From Brachionus plicatilis (Eukaryota; Rotifera; Eurotatoria; Ploima; Brachionidae): DNA of 64,000 nucleotides. How positions within the stretch are numbered: the stretch's first letter is position 1; every line of letters begins with the position of its first letter. The stretch covers positions 419,770 to 483,769 of the forward strand of contig QEOQ01000180.1 in the NCBI GenBank assembly GCA_010279815.1, in the 5' to 3' direction. This document shows positions 1 through 13,400 of this stretch, in pieces. Both the position numbers and the translations under genes were made by a program. The notes beneath the pieces were generated by a model that saw only the letters and a program-made list of their open reading frames with translations, was not told the origin of the DNA and did not search any database.

Positions 1-1
1 A

Positions 2-1357
2 GAATTACTAATTTTGGTTAATTTAATTTTTGAAGATCGAACATTACCAGAAATGTGTTTACCATATGCTGTTAGTCTCATGGCTCATAACATAAAAATT
101 GACTCTCTCAAAGACGACCAAAAAGTTAAACAAATCAAAGAGTAAATTTTAAAAAGAATAAAACTTTTTTGAACATTATTTTATTTTAATTTATTAAGAT
201 GCTTATCTTTAATTCTTGAACCTTTAATCGAAAATCCAGATGGTTATCAAATTGCACTGATTAAAAAGATCCTCAATAAAATTAAATCAAGCGATGATGG
301 GCTAGCTTCTAGTGCAGTTTCTCAGCTAACAAAAGCAGAAAACCAGTCAATGAACAAAGCTGCTTTTCAGAATTTATATATTTTCAACAAAGTACTTCAA
401 CTTGATTTAAAATTCAAAAATTAAATTTTTTTTTAATTTCAGAGTCTAGTGTTTATTTGTGAAATATTTTTATTTCACATGTATTCAAAGAATACCAATT
501 ATTTGACAAATAAAGAGTGCCAATTTGATGTAAATCTTCCGGGTGGATTTTTTACACCGAGAGAAAACGGGAATGAAGAGCAAAATCCCGAATTGAATAA
601 GGAAGTAGAGGAACTTTTCAAACAAACCGAAAGTACAAAAATAGCTGAAGAACATCATTTGGACCATACGAGTCGATTGACCGATATTTCAGAAATACCT
701 GATGAAATACCAAAAAAAACAAGTTCACGTATACAGATTATTCCGCTTGGAAAAAAAAGAAAAGCAAAAGAAAAAGATGATGTGGAGGATTCTGATGATG
801 AAGATATGGTTTTGAGCGATATTAGAAAATCACTTAATTCTCAAAAAGATTCATTTTCACCAGAAAAGTCAAAACTAAGTGATGATGAATCTGTGTCCCG
901 ACCAGCTCCCAAGAAAAGACTCACTGATTCCAACATTAGTGAAGATGTGAAATCAGAAAATGAAGAAAACGAAGAAAAGAGTCCATCTAGACCAACTCGC
1001 AGCACAAGAAGTTCAAAATTGACTAGCCCCAAAAAGAGTCCTTCAGCTAGGAAATCAAGAAAAGTTGTTGACGAAAAGAAATCTACTGAAAGTGAGGAAG
1101 AAAAAGAAAATGAAATTGAAATGGAAGAGAATAAAGATTTGGAAAAAAATGAAGAATCATTAGACAAACAAGATTCTGAAAAAGAAGAAGAACCTGAAGA
1201 AATTGCCGAAAAAAAGGATGAGAAAAAAGCGGGCAGAAGTTCAGCAAGACAGATGAATAGAAATTTTAAAAATGACGAGTCTCCAAAATCACACGTAAAA
1301 AAGTGTTCAACCAAGCCTTCCGTCGATTCACCTTCATACTCATTAAGACAAAAGTAA
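2..1357 (+). CDS. PDS5: PDS5 cohesin-associated protein, C-terminal part (5' truncated by window)
   Basis: PDS5 binds the cohesin ring with WAPL and controls its loading and release in the nucleus. Exons read 2-142, 199-391 and 443-1357; introns are 56 and 51 bases with GT-AG ends, and phases agree. The end of the HEAT-repeat region is recognisable against vertebrate PDS5A/B: LPEMCLPYAVSLMAHN, then IKECLSLILEPLIENPDGY, then LPGGFFTP, matching the family's LPEYVVPYTIHLLAHD, IKECLWFMLEVL and LPMKFFT segments. The last about 250 residues are a low-complexity tail alternating acidic stretches (EEEKENEIEMEENKD) with basic Ser/Pro/Arg/Lys patches (PTRSTRSSKLTSPKKSPS), as in the disordered, chromatin-associated tails of PDS5 proteins. 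The stop is at 1355-1357, with a possible AATAAA signal at 1410. Most of the gene lies upstream of the window. Confidence 0.88.
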
Positions 1358-1762
1358 TTTTAAAATTAAATTTTTCGTTTATTTTTATATTTTTTATTTT
1401 AAGGCGATCAATAAACAAGAAATAATTTTTGTATAAATTTCAATTCACTGTAGAAAAAATCTTAATCAAAAAAAATTTTGTAAAAAAATAAATCCTGGAA
1501 TAGTCCTTTTTTTGATATTTTAGAATTAAGCTTTGTTATTATTTTAAACGAATTGTGTTTTTTATATTGTCAATTCATTTTTCTGTCCTAGCTCTAATAT
1601 AGCCTAAATAATTTGAGACAATCATTTTTTTTTTAATTATCTTTTGGTGATATTAATTGACAAAAAATTCAAATTTAATAAAGATCGTTTCTAAAAAATT
1701 TTTGACTTTAAACTTAATTACAATTTTTTTATATTTTTAGAATTGCATTCAGTTTTTGTCCA
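1358..1762. other. AT-rich intergenic spacer
   Basis: Short spacer between the PDS5 stop and the left target-site duplication of the MULE-like element. It probably holds the PDS5 3' UTR (AATAAA at about 1410-1415). No other feature seen. Confidence 0.5.
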
Positions 1763-1771
1763 GTTTAGATA

Positions 1772-2517
1772 GGTCTCCCTTTTCAACACAAAAAAATAAC
1801 CATTCAACACAATTTCAAAACGCTCAGCACAAAATGATTTCTTCTCAACACAAAAATTAAAAATTGAAAAAAATACTTTTAGCACAAAAATTAAAAATGA
1901 AATAAATGCATTCAACACAGAAAATTATTTGACAAAAACATTAAACACAAAAATGCTTTTTAATTAGCTTCAAAATTTTCAAAGACTTCAAAGTGTAACA
2001 TTAAACTGCTTAAAAAAATGGCTTGTTGGGAAAATTAAAAAAAAATTTATTCAAGAACTTTTATAAAGTTGAGCTTAACAGTAAAAAATGTTCTTGCAAG
2101 TTTTTCACTAAATTAGGATATTGTACACATTTTTTGGCATTAAAAGAACTGTTTAAAAAAAAGGACCAATTTGTCAATAAACCTAAAAGAGGTAGAGCAA
2201 AAATGCGGAAAAATGGTTTTCTAGAGACTAATTTTTTTTAATTTCTTCTCTCTTTAAGCTTCGAAATTTACTTTATTTACCTAACTTCCACTTATAAATA
2301 TCATTAAATAAAATTTAAATTAAAAAAAAATTTATTTTATTATAAATATTTTTGTGTTGAAAAAAAAATTTCCTTTAGAATTATTTTCAAACACAAATTT
2401 TTTGTGTTAAATGTTTTTTTTTAAATATGATTTTTTGTGCTGAGAAGAAATCGAATTGTGTTGAATGTTTTTTTCCTTGTGCTAATCAGAAATTGATTGT
2501 GCTGAAATAACATTCCC
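1772..2517 (+). mobile_element. Non-autonomous Mutator-like (MULE) element with 9-bp target-site duplication
   Basis: The segment is bracketed by the direct 9-mer GTTTAGATA at 1763-1771 and 2518-2526, the typical duplication length for Mutator-like elements. The ends start GGTCTCCC and, on the other strand, GGGAATG. Next to each end lies an array of a degenerate motif, TTCAACACAA or CTCAGCACAA, spaced about 20-40 bases, pointing inward from the left and inverted on the right. One stretch (GATTTCTTCTCARCACAAAAA) is shared by both arms. The centre keeps the 3' end of a transposase-like frame (2023-2241) with a SWIM zinc finger. At 746 bases it cannot encode a whole transposase and must depend on another copy. 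Such inverted subterminal motif arrays often bind transposase; that role is inferred. Confidence 0.72.
2023..2241 (+). pseudogene. SWIM zinc-finger tail of a MULE-type transposase (remnant)
   Basis: About 70 codons open to a stop at 2241. The frame carries CSCKFFTKLGYCTH, a CxCx(n)CxH SWIM zinc finger, followed by a basic KPKRGRAKM tail. This order, SWIM finger then basic tail, is usual at the C-terminus of MULE transposases. The catalytic DDE region is absent and no convincing ATG exists, so it is the remnant of a longer gene kept inside an internally deleted element. Confidence 0.6.
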
Positions 2518-2526
2518 GTTTAGATA

Positions 2527-3898
2527 TTTAAATTTTTTTTTGGGAAAACAAACAAGGATTTGATTTATCAAACTAATTATTTTTAAATTCGTAAAATAAA
2601 TTTAAAAATTCTCTGTGTGTTGTTAACCTTTTCTAGTTTCTGAATTCTGGTTTCTAGATTATCATGTCTAAAACGCGGCGTTAAAACAAAAAAAATCCTC
2701 AATAACACTCGATCAAAAACCGAAAATTTCAACATCAAATATAGCATCGTATTTAAAAGTGAAAATTAAAAATTAAAATTTCTATAAGTTTAATTGCATG
2801 GTTAAAAATTAGCTTAGGACAAATATAAAGAATAATTAAATATAGTATTTTTTTTTAAATTCAATCAATAATTATGATGTGGAGTAAAAATTTAAGAGTT
2901 TGAGAAAAAATTTGATGCTTTAGATGCTAATAATTTTTTTTACCTTAAATAATTTATTTTCTAAAAAGCCAAAAATCTTAACAGTTTGTCAATTATTTTT
3001 AATGAGAATATCAGATTAGTTTTCAGGTCAAAAGTTAAATCAAAGCTATGACTTCGACTTGTTGGCAAAATTTGATTTTCGCTCTGATAAAATTTCAAAT
3101 TTCAAATTTCTTCACCACTCATAAAAAAATATGAATTAAGAACTTAAAAAAATACTTTAAAGGCAAATTCTTATACTTTTAATATTTTTTCACCTACTGC
3201 GGAAGTCTGCAAAATTGTACTCTTTTTAAAACTAACGCCAGAAATGGCTTATATTTTATAAAATACTAAGAAATTAAATAATTTACAAGTATAGAAATTT
3301 AATTAAAAATTTTATGCAAATTTTTTTTCAACCAAAGTTACATAAAAGTCAAATTCTTGACTTAAATTTATTATCATTCTTTATCTTCAACACCAACTCC
3401 CTTGGAAAGACTTTTCATATTCAGATTTTAAAAATAGACCACATAGATCTAGGTTTACTTTTATAAATTAAAATAATATTGCGGTGAGCTATTAAATCCT
3501 GCTAGATCGATTGAAGAATGTAATTAAACAAACAAATTATTTATTTCAGTTAATTAGGAGTAAATCTTGTAAAAATTTATTCAAATTTTGATATGAAAGA
3601 AAATATAAACTAATTTAGCTTGAGTTTATTTTTTCAAAAGTCAAATCAGGATTTTGACTTGAAGTCACACAACTTTTAAACAACTAAATGTTTAACTCTT
3701 GAAAAATTTCAACAGATTTTTAATTTTATTTAAAATTTCACAAAAAAAAAAAATATTGAAAATTTTTTTTTTTTTTAATTAAGCATTATTTTGACACACA
3801 TCACAAAAAACATCAATTTTCAAGACCATACTACTAGAAAAGATTATAAACAATTGAATTTTTCACAATTCACAAAAAAATTCACTATGCCAAATAGT
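2527..3898. other. AT-rich intergenic region
   Basis: Between the MULE-like element and the stop of the guanylate cyclase gene, which ends at 3899 on the minus strand. Several patches contain scattered AAGTCA/TGACTT words (about 3025-3060, 3345-3365, 3635-3675) that resemble decayed hAT-type subterminal sequence, but no complete element could be closed. No coding potential seen. Confidence 0.4.
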
Positions 3899-6800
3899 TC
3901 AAAAATCAGAGAGTTTAAATTTGCTAAATTTTGCTGAAAAAGGACATTCATAAATATTTTCATTGTTAAATCTATTCATTTTTCTTGATAGAAGCCACAT
4001 CTTTATAGGTCTAGGCTTTCCTTTCATTTGCACATCGCCTCTATATTCGAGATTAAAAGATGGATCAAAATAATCGGGCTTGATTAAATTCCTTAAAAGA
4101 AATTTTTAAATTTATTAAATTTTATTCGAGAAGAGGCGTACTCGTATGCAAACTCAGATAGGTTTATCCTTCCTTTGATTCCAGTGCTTTCACATCTTGA
4201 AGTTAAATTAACTGTGTCTCCAAACAAACAAAATCTAGGCATACGTTTTCCTATTACGCCAGTCACAATTTCTCCACAATTAATGCCAATTGTGATCACT
4301 ATTTTTTCCTGTTTGTATTGAATTTCCGAAACACAATCCATTATATCCAAAGCGGCCAAGCACAAATGCTTGGTATGAAAGTCAACTTTTTCCGGTAGAC
4401 CACACACTGCCATGTATTTATCACCGACTGTTTCAACTTTGTAAATTTCAGGATATTTTGTAATTTTTTCATCAAATTTAGTAAATACTGTATTCAATAG
4501 ATTCACAATGTGCTGCGAATCATTTGAATATTTTGCGCAAATATTGCCAAAATCTTGGATGCCACAAAACATCAATGACACTTGTTCGAAGCGAGCTGGC
4601 ATAACTGGTTTATTTTGTTTCAATTGTTGTGCTATAGAAGGCGGTAAGACCGAATACAAAAGACTTTAAATTTTTTTAAAAATGCTCAATTTTTAACTCG
4701 AACTAAAAATTACTTTTCAGTTTTCTTTTTTTCTAGCTCCAATTCGTTTAGAGCTTTTTTTAATTTCTCTGTCAATATTTCTAGTTTTTGTGTACACTTC
4801 CATTGCTCTTCCCAATTTTCGTTTAGTAAGATTAAATCTCTGTTAGCGTCATGCAACGGTATATCACTTATTTTCATACCTCGACTTAAAAAAAAAATTA
4901 TATAATTTAATTTTTTTTTTAATTTCAAAATCTACTTGAACAAGTCTTCTAGACTCATGATTGCTGGCGAACACTGAAAAAGAATGAGTTGTTTTTCAGG
5001 CAAGTAAACCATTTGTCCTTTGAATCGTGTGCAGTTTTCCTCAGTTAAATTTTTACTTTTTGCATAAGGGTCATTTTTTCGAGCTAGTACGAATACACTC
5101 ATTATTTGGGAATAGATTTGCTGAAATTCCAAATTAATATGAGGTCTAATGATTGTAAAAATGTCAGTAAGCCTGCAATTTATGTTTTTTAGTTCAGGTA
5201 TTAGTCGACCTATTGATGTTCCATATTGTATTATTTTCATATTTCTATCAAAAATAACATGAAATGGAAATGCATTACAAAAAGACTTGGGACTCATAAC
5301 TTTTTTATTGTCCATACTCAAGGGCGCATGTACTTTTTTATCAACATTCTTTTCTTTTTTGTCAACGAGCTCATCTGAAAAATAATTGATTAATTTTTTA
5401 AAATTTATATTTAGCCAATTTGGACCCATTCCTATATTAGTTTCGTGATATATTTTTAAAAATAAATTATTAATCGTGATTAAAAAGTATTACTTTTATA
5501 TCCTCATTATCTACATGTAATTTTTTTTTGAACATTAAATTAAGCAAATTTTTTAAAACAGAGAAATATTTTTTATTGAATTTTTACAAATCATTACAAA
5601 CAATAAAGTTTCAGTGTGCTTGAGGTTTTGGTACATATTGGTCGATTGAATCAGTCACTAAATTTAATTCAACTTTGACTTAAGTGACTTAAAAACAAAA
5701 AAGTATAATTCAGTTAAATAAATTTTTTAATTTAAACTGTATAATTTAAATATTTCAAAAAGATATCTTATTGTCTTAAGTGCCCCCATTTAAATTTTTA
5801 ATTTTTAAGAGAAATAAATTTTTTTTTAAATACTAAACTTAACTAAACTTAAGACAACTCATGACTTGTGACTTATAAACAAACCTGGTTTGAATGTTTC
5901 ATTTAAATTATTTTTAGTAAATATTTTAAACTTAAAAATAAAAAGAAAAATAACGGTTGATTCTTAAGTAAATGGACAAAAGTTAAGTTAACTTGCCCGA
6001 TCATGCAAATGATCAAGTGATCCTCTATATATATATTTATAAACTACTAAATATTAGTTATTAAATTACAAAAAAAAAAAAATTTAATGGGACTTTCTGT
6101 GTCTGAACGAGAGGTTTTTCGAAAAACAGTCAAAAATTTGATCTCAAAATGACAAAATCCGATCTTGTGGCGCACTTTACAAAGCAAGGAATCGCTCGAA
6201 GCACAATATATAATACGATCAACCGTATTCAATTTGAAGATCCTCTCCTAAATTTTCTTAATCTTTTTATAGATTGAAAAAAAATTAAGTATCAAGTTGA
6301 AGAAATTCGACTTAAATTTTGAGAAATTCTTTATGGCGGGGGTCAAAGCAAAGCTCAGAAAAATCGGCCACGATGGAGTTTTTTCATTATTTAAAAATCA
6401 TAATTCTATTCAAAAAAAAATTCTTTACAACATTAAAAAAAACATTACTTAATATCATTTTTATTTTTTGAGATATTCGCTTTTAAATTACACTAGAATA
6501 ATTTGATTATTTTAATTTTTATATATAATAATTTATTTTTTGACCAAATTAGTATTTTGGTCGTTATTTTTTTTTAAATTGTTTATTTGCTTAAAATTTA
6601 ACTAATTTTGAAAATTTGTTTATCGGATCACAAAATTGATTAAGTCCTTAGATTTAGTTTACTTTTTTCAATGATTTCAAATTGAACATGATCACATCCT
6701 TCTTCGCCTTTTGATTTAATAATTTTGCATTCTACCTCGGTTTTATGAAGCTTTAGAGCTACAGTTTTTACTAAACCAATCACTATAAATTCCAGACCAG

Positions 6801-7438
6801 GTCTGTCAGAATAGTAATGCAAAATGAACCTTCCGTCAGATTTTTCCGTGCATCTAAATGAAGGCGCATTCATGCCTATCGAGAAATTTAATTAAAATTT
6901 AAAAATAAAAAAGTATATTTAATAAAAAAATTTACCTGGATAAATTGTGCTTAAGTGGTCGTGAAGAGCATCTAAGTTTTCGAGAAAAATTTTTGTGGTC
7001 GAACCAAGAAGAGACAGAATTTTGTCATAGCCTGATTCAACACAGAATTCGAAAAAAAATTGCCCGAAAAGCTCAAGAATAGAGTTTGCTGGAAGATCTT
7101 TAATATAAAAATAAGATTAAAATTTATTTGTACAAATAATTTTGAATTTTTTACTTAAAATTTTTGATGCTGCGACTACTAATGAATATGTAATATTATC
7201 ATCATAAACAACTCTAATCATAAAATGACCTTCTAATTCAACACCTGCATCTTTTCTTTTAAAATTTCACCTCAAGTATGCCAATAAAGATTTTTAATTT
7301 ACTTAATTTTTATCCAAATTTCATCACCAAAATTTCTTAATACTAATTCTTCCAATGCAAAATTGACAAAACCGTACTTTTAATTAGAAAATTTTTTAAC
7401 AAATAATTACCTTTTTTAAAACTAAATTTAATTACCAT
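3899..7438 (-). CDS. GUCY1B1: Soluble guanylate cyclase beta subunit
   Basis: Haem-dependent NO receptor subunit making cGMP from GTP as a cytosolic heterodimer. Nine exons (minus): 7438-7436, 7376-7303, 7255-7155, 7097-6936, 6875-6663, 5374-4936, 4884-4714, 4663-4142, 4091-3899. Phases close to 625 residues (human beta-1: 619). H-NOX domain, residues 1-185: starts [16 protein letters not shown]; haem-ligand His105 lies in [14 protein letters not shown], the human position; the YxSxR haem-propionate motif is in HYYSDRPG. Then a PAS-like segment ([16 protein letters not shown]), a coiled coil ([19 protein letters not shown]) and the cyclase domain with [11 protein letters not shown] and [14 protein letters not shown]. 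The Glu and Cys that select guanine are present. The metal-binding Asp supplied by alpha is absent ([10 protein letters not shown]), so this is an obligate beta partner. The start codon alone forms the first coding exon. Intron 5375-6662 is long and holds transposon debris. Confidence 0.95.
5860..5890 (+). repeat. hAT-type terminal sequence fragment in intron
   Basis: The words GACTTGTGACTTATAAACAA then ACCTG match, in reverse complement, the terminal repeat of the small hAT-like element at 41680-41781 (CAGACTTGTTTATAAGTCACA). A further TGACTTAAAAACAA lies at about 5686-5700. The other end of the intronic copy was not located, so this is a fragment or decayed copy inside the 1.29-kb guanylate cyclase intron. 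Confidence 0.4.
6087..6240 (+). pseudogene. Tc1/mariner-like transposase N-terminal fragment
   Basis: Lies in the large guanylate cyclase intron on the opposite strand. One frame from an ATG at 6087 reads [20 protein letters not shown] and stops. After a one-frame shift it continues as [20 protein letters not shown], then [11 protein letters not shown]. The second part has the sequence character of the helix-turn-helix (paired-like) DNA-binding region of Tc1/mariner transposases (KS-x2-V-x2-F-x2-G-x-A-x-STIY). No catalytic region follows, so it is a broken remnant. The family name rests on motif resemblance only. Confidence 0.45.
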
Positions 7439-10400
7439 CTCAAATTTTTATATTCAAAGACAATTTTAATTTAAATCTTGAATATTATGCAATAAGTTTA
7501 GAATTAATTTAAAAAAAATCGATTTCGGATTGTTTTCCAGTTTGAAAATTTAGCTGAATTCAATTAAAAAAATTATCTATGCTTTTTAACTATGCTTCTA
7601 GAATTTTTCCGGCTTGTATCAGATTAAAAACTGTATCTAGCATACCACAATTCCTTATATCTAAATAGGCAATTTTTCCTAAAATTTTCTGTTTACATTT
7701 TAAAATCAGAACAATTAACCAATTTAAAGCGTTTAAGCTCATTCAATATATTTCTTTTTATTGTGATTTAAAAAAGACTCTGCATCAAAAGATTATAAAT
7801 GAAAGGAAAAGCTTCAAAAAATTTAAAATTTAATCCATCTGTTAATTGCAAGTCATTTAATATTAAAATATAAACATACATAAATGCTATTACTTAATAA
7901 ATAAAATCTATTATAGCAAAATGTAATGGTTAATTATTAATGTTTATTTGAAATCTTTTTATAACAAAATCAAAATGTATAGCAGATTGGAAACAAAGAT
8001 GTAAGAAATGTTAATCGGGAAAAAATATAGTCAAATTCAGACAGTGGAATTAATAGGAATATTTACTTTGAAGCCAGATATTTCAAATGAATTGATATCC
8101 TAGAAAAATACTCGGCAATATTTGAATAATATTTTATTTGCCACTCAATACGACAAAAACTCTAAATTTCCAATAAATTTTAATTATTAATTCCAAAGGA
8201 GCATGTAAAAAATTCATTTAAGCATTGATAAATAAGAGATAATTGAATGCGTCAAAATATTCTCTATTATGGACAAATTAGTTGGTCTTAAGCAATTTTT
8301 TGTTTATCGATTGAATCCAATTGTCAAAAATAATCTTTTTAGGCTTTTAAACTTCAAATTAAAACAAACTCTTGAAAATGTCTAGAAAATTTTTTAATAA
8401 TATTGTTAGAAAAGTTTATTAGTTATTTGTGATATTTGGATTTTTCATATATACTAACAATTCATTTAGAGCTAAATTTAGTTTTATCCTTGAGGGTTAG
8501 CTCAACACGCATTCGATTCATATTTTTTCCAATTTAATCGATTCGTGAGAAGAAAATTTGATTATTTTTTACTCAAGAGATAAATTTTCAATTTTTTCTT
8601 TGCTTAAATAATGAGTAAATCAAATGAACAAAGGCAAAAAGTGATGCTAACAAAAAAATAAAAATATAACTAAAACACCTACGATGAAATGTTATAACAA
8701 AAATATTTAAATTGTTACTTTTTTGATGATATTAATTGATACCAAAAAATTTTTTGACAGCTTTATATTATTAATGTATGTTTTAGATTTATACTACAAT
8801 ATAATTATACAATTGAACAAAAGATTAACTAGGTTCGAATTTGTTTCTTAACTTTAAATTTTGGATGCCAATAATTCGGAAAAAGCATAAACGCAAAAAA
8901 ACAAGATAAAACAAAATATTTTTGCGTTAGCAGTTTTTGTATATTTGAAATAACAGATTAAGTCCTAAAAAGTATATTTTAATGTCAAAAATAAATACAA
9001 TATAATTTTTGTAAAAATGATAATCAACTGTTTTTTGTTATTTTTTAATTAAATAATTAATAATAATATATTTATGTTTTTTTATATTGTAAAAAAAAAA
9101 TAAAAATATAAGCAAGTAAAATACTGACAATTTTCATTAAGCGTTATGTATATCATCAAATAGATGAAATTTTCTCATATTCAAAAAACGTGTGTTATAC
9201 GTATTTTTCTTGTTTCTAATAGATGAGAAAAAAAATGAAAAAATTCTTTTATTGGGTCACTTTTTAGAGTTAAAATTTTCGAACAGAACAAATCCTTTGA
9301 TGGCTAAAATTTCTTTTATTTGAAAAAATACGGTACTAAATTACTTCTAGAAATAGTGCAGAATTGCTGAAATGACGTCATTTTACATTATTTTTCGTAT
9401 TTTTTAGCGTTATCTTACATTAATATTAGTTATTAAGGATGAGTAATTTTACGTAAAAATGCATAAGAAATTTACAATTTTTTACGTCAATAGTTTTAAA
9501 AACAGAAAGCAAAATATGACTGTATGATAAATGTCAATGGAGCAGACTTTTGTTTTTTTGTTAGGTATATAAGATCATATGTTTAAATTAAAACTTTTAA
9601 AATTTAAAAAAAATTTAAAATGATACGATAAAAATTAACTAACATTGCTCTATTATTTACTAAGAGAACAACTCAATAGAAGCAGGCACAATATTTTTCT
9701 TAGTGTATGGCGAAAAAGTTATGAGATGAATACACATAAGGATTCTTTTTAAATTTGGATAATAAATTTTGAAAAAAAAGAATATTCATAAATTTAATGT
9801 TGAATCTATTTTTTTTTCGAAATAATTTTAATATTAAGAGTTAACTTTTGGAATTGATAAATTTACTTTGCAAATTTTCAGATCGTGTTTCACCATATAA
9901 GAATACAGATTTGAAAAAAGTATGCCAACTAATTTTTGATGAATTTGGTGAATTTGGTGATGTGCACTTTTCAAAAGAGTGAAGACAATATCAATTTTTT
10001 AAATGATACATAAGTATAACATAATGACTTATTTTATAGATTCGATTTAATTAATTGGTTTTATATTTTTTAAAAAATTTGAATTGACTTCTCACAGCTG
10101 TGAGATATATCTTTAAAATATATCTAGTTAACAAAATTGGGGTTCTATTGTTAATTTTTTATTTGATAAACTTTAATAAAGTTTAATTAATACAAAAATA
10201 TTCCTGAAATGCTGACTGAAAAGAAGGCGCTATGTCATTAGGAGCTGCCCAGAGGATTTAACACTCTAAATAAATACTTACCATAAGTTTACGTTTCTTA
10301 TCAGATGAGCTGTGGAATCAAAAATTTAAGAGAAAAAAATAAAATTAAAGTATATTTAATCAATACTCAAAAACTGCAGTAATACTTCAAAGCTCAATAA

Positions 10401-13400
10401 TTAATTATTTATTGTTTACTACATTCATTAATGATATCCCTTAAGGATAAATTAAAAAAAGAGTACTTTAATGTCTTTGTGGACAACCTGGTCGCATGTT
10501 TTATTTATAATTAACTGATACATTTATGAAATAAGATAAATAAATATCCTAATGAATTTAAAAAGTTGATTTGCGAATGAATAATGAAAAAATTTTACTT
10601 AAAAAAAAGTTCATGGTATTTATTTTTAATCTGTAGAAGACATATTAAATTAAAAAAAACTTAAAAAATTAAATTGTGGATCAAGTTAAATTATCCGGAA
10701 ATAAATTGAATCATTTTTTTGACAAGAATTAATATATCTATTTCAAACACAACATTCATTTTTTAATATATTTCAGATTTCAGATAAAAATATGAGCCAT
10801 TAAAATCGATACCACACAACTTTAATAGAAAATCCCAAAATTTAAATTTTTTCCCTTAAATATTAAATAAAATTCCCCAATTATTAAGATTATACATAAA
10901 AAAATTAATTAATACCAAATTAAATAAAAAACACTTATTTTTATTTATTTACACTTATTATTCAAAAATCAAGAGAAGTGTTGGAAAAGTGAATATCTGC
11001 CAAGAATGTGAGTCATTGGGTGAATTTAAAAGATTAAAGTAAAAAAACCATCAATTTGATAATATTTCTTGGAGTTTTCACAGGGTCATTAAATCTATAC
11101 CTCAAAACTTTAATTGAATACCCAAAAAAAAATTTAGTTCCACAATTAAATAAATAAGAGTTTTTTTTTAATTTTTATTGTGATTTTGTAGTTATTCTAT
11201 TAAAATTGGGGGAACAACTTAAAAATTTGTCATATTCGAACTAAATTTCTCTAAAAATATTTAACGCATTTATATTTAAAAAATATAAACTTTATATTTT
11301 TTTTTAATATAAAATGAAAATTTCGTTTTAGCTGACAGAATGATCAATTGATCAAAAGTTTTCATTGTAAAAAATCGATTGAATAAGATACTTTAAATGC
11401 AGACAATTTAAATCACTACAATTAATTAGCTAAATACCATTAATCCTGAAAATTTAATCCCGATTTTCTTTTTTATAGTTAAAAAAGTCTCAACTGTAAT
11501 TGAATATTAATTTAAATACATAGTTAGCCATAAATCTTGAGACCAAAAATTCTAAATGCCTTTTAGAGTTAGAATTTAGAAATCAGATTCTTGTGACGAT
11601 ATTTTAAATAAATGTATCTAAGACTTGCTATTAAAATAAAATAATAATTTTAAATATTTTATATTAATTAAAAATCAAATTAAAATAAAATAAAATAATG
11701 ATATGTTAGAAAATTGCTTCTTATCGTGCATTATAAAGAAAAAATAAAATAGCCTTTGATATTCAAATCTGTTTTTTAATTATTATTGTTTTCCTGGTCA
11801 TTGAATGGAAATTTTATTTAAATAATGACAGACTTTCAAACTTCAATTAAGTGAAAATAAATGAAATATATAAAGAAAGAGTTGTATACATCAAAACATA
11901 AAAAAGTCATCAGTATTTTAGATAATAAAGTTGCTAAATTTAAAATTTATTAATAAAGATTTTACCTTGATAAAAAATACATTTATTTATTACTTAAAAT
12001 TTTACAAAATGATTATACAAATATTTATTTATTTAAATCAGAATGTGACCTAGGTTCTGCTGCTTGAAGATAGAGCAATCTCCTTTCAGCATAAAAAAAC
12101 ATTTTACAAAATTTCAAATACGAAAATTAATTAAAATAAGTAAAAATTTTCAAATAAAACAAATTTTCAGTATTGGATTTTAGAAAAGCACTATCTAAAA
12201 AGAATTTAACAACATTTAAACATTACTCGGTCTTGTCAAAAAATATTTTAATAGCCATTTATTCTCAAAGAAGACTGTCAAAAATTAAGAGATCCATTTC
12301 TTGTGTATCAAAATATCCTATGAATTAGCAAAATTATTTATTAGGTTTAAAATAAATTCTAAATTTCTTAATCTAAGCTACGAAATAGTTTATTAACTTA
12401 AAAAAAGTTTTGACAATCAAAACTGACCGGAGACAAAACTTGTTCAGGTTTTCACCAAATTTATTTCAATTTATTTATTATTATTATTTATTTCATAAAA
12501 TTACGCCTGTCTTGGCGATATTTATAAGTTGTTCTTTTTCACAATTTTATTTTTGTGTTATGAAATTTTTGGATCAATTATTATCAATAGACATCCTTCT
12601 TTTAATTAGAAATTGTATTTTAGGGTAGCTAAAAATTAATATTTACCTGACTCTAAAAATAAGCTTTTCTGGATTTTCATATAAATATTGTGTAATTTAA
12701 ATTCTCAATAATTGACTAATTTGATTTTTGTTTATTTAATTTCCTTTAGATTACAGGATTCGTGAAATTAGGATATTTTTGTACAACAATTTTCACGAAA
12801 TCACTGCTGTTACTGATATACACCATCTAAAGGCTTATGAAATTAGAAATAATGTTTTAATTTTATATTTGTTTGTTTGTTTTAAATCTAATATTTTCTC
12901 CAAAAGTGTTTACTTAAGATATTTTCATTATTTGTCTCATTTTAAAAATAATTAACAGAATTAAAATGAATAGCTTTTTCTGCTTTATTTCCGCTAATAA
13001 ACCAATTTTTTTAAAAATATAATTTCCTTTTTCAAATAAAAAATTGATTTTGTTTTATTATTTTTATAGTAAAATTAAGCAAGAGTCAGTTTTTCAAATT
13101 TGAATAAGGTTACTTTTAATGGACATTTTCTATATAACTTTAAATGCTTTTAAAAAATCGGACAAATGTATCGAGAATAACTACTTGAACAAAAATAATT
13201 TTGATTACCGAAAAAATATTATTAATAATTATCTAGAACTTAAGTATTTCCTGGTTGTATACAAAAAAAGTAACTTTGCTTTTTAAATCTCAAAATCAAT
13301 TCCAAAAATAAAAGAAATTCAAAAATATTTCCCGATTTAATTGATGACTTATCAGATATTCAATATTCTATATTCTATAATGTTAAAAAAATTAGATAAA

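Noticed and set aside
841..1314. Minus-strand Ser/Phe-rich frame of 157 codons
   Set aside because: Shadow of the acidic/basic PDS5 tail on the plus strand.
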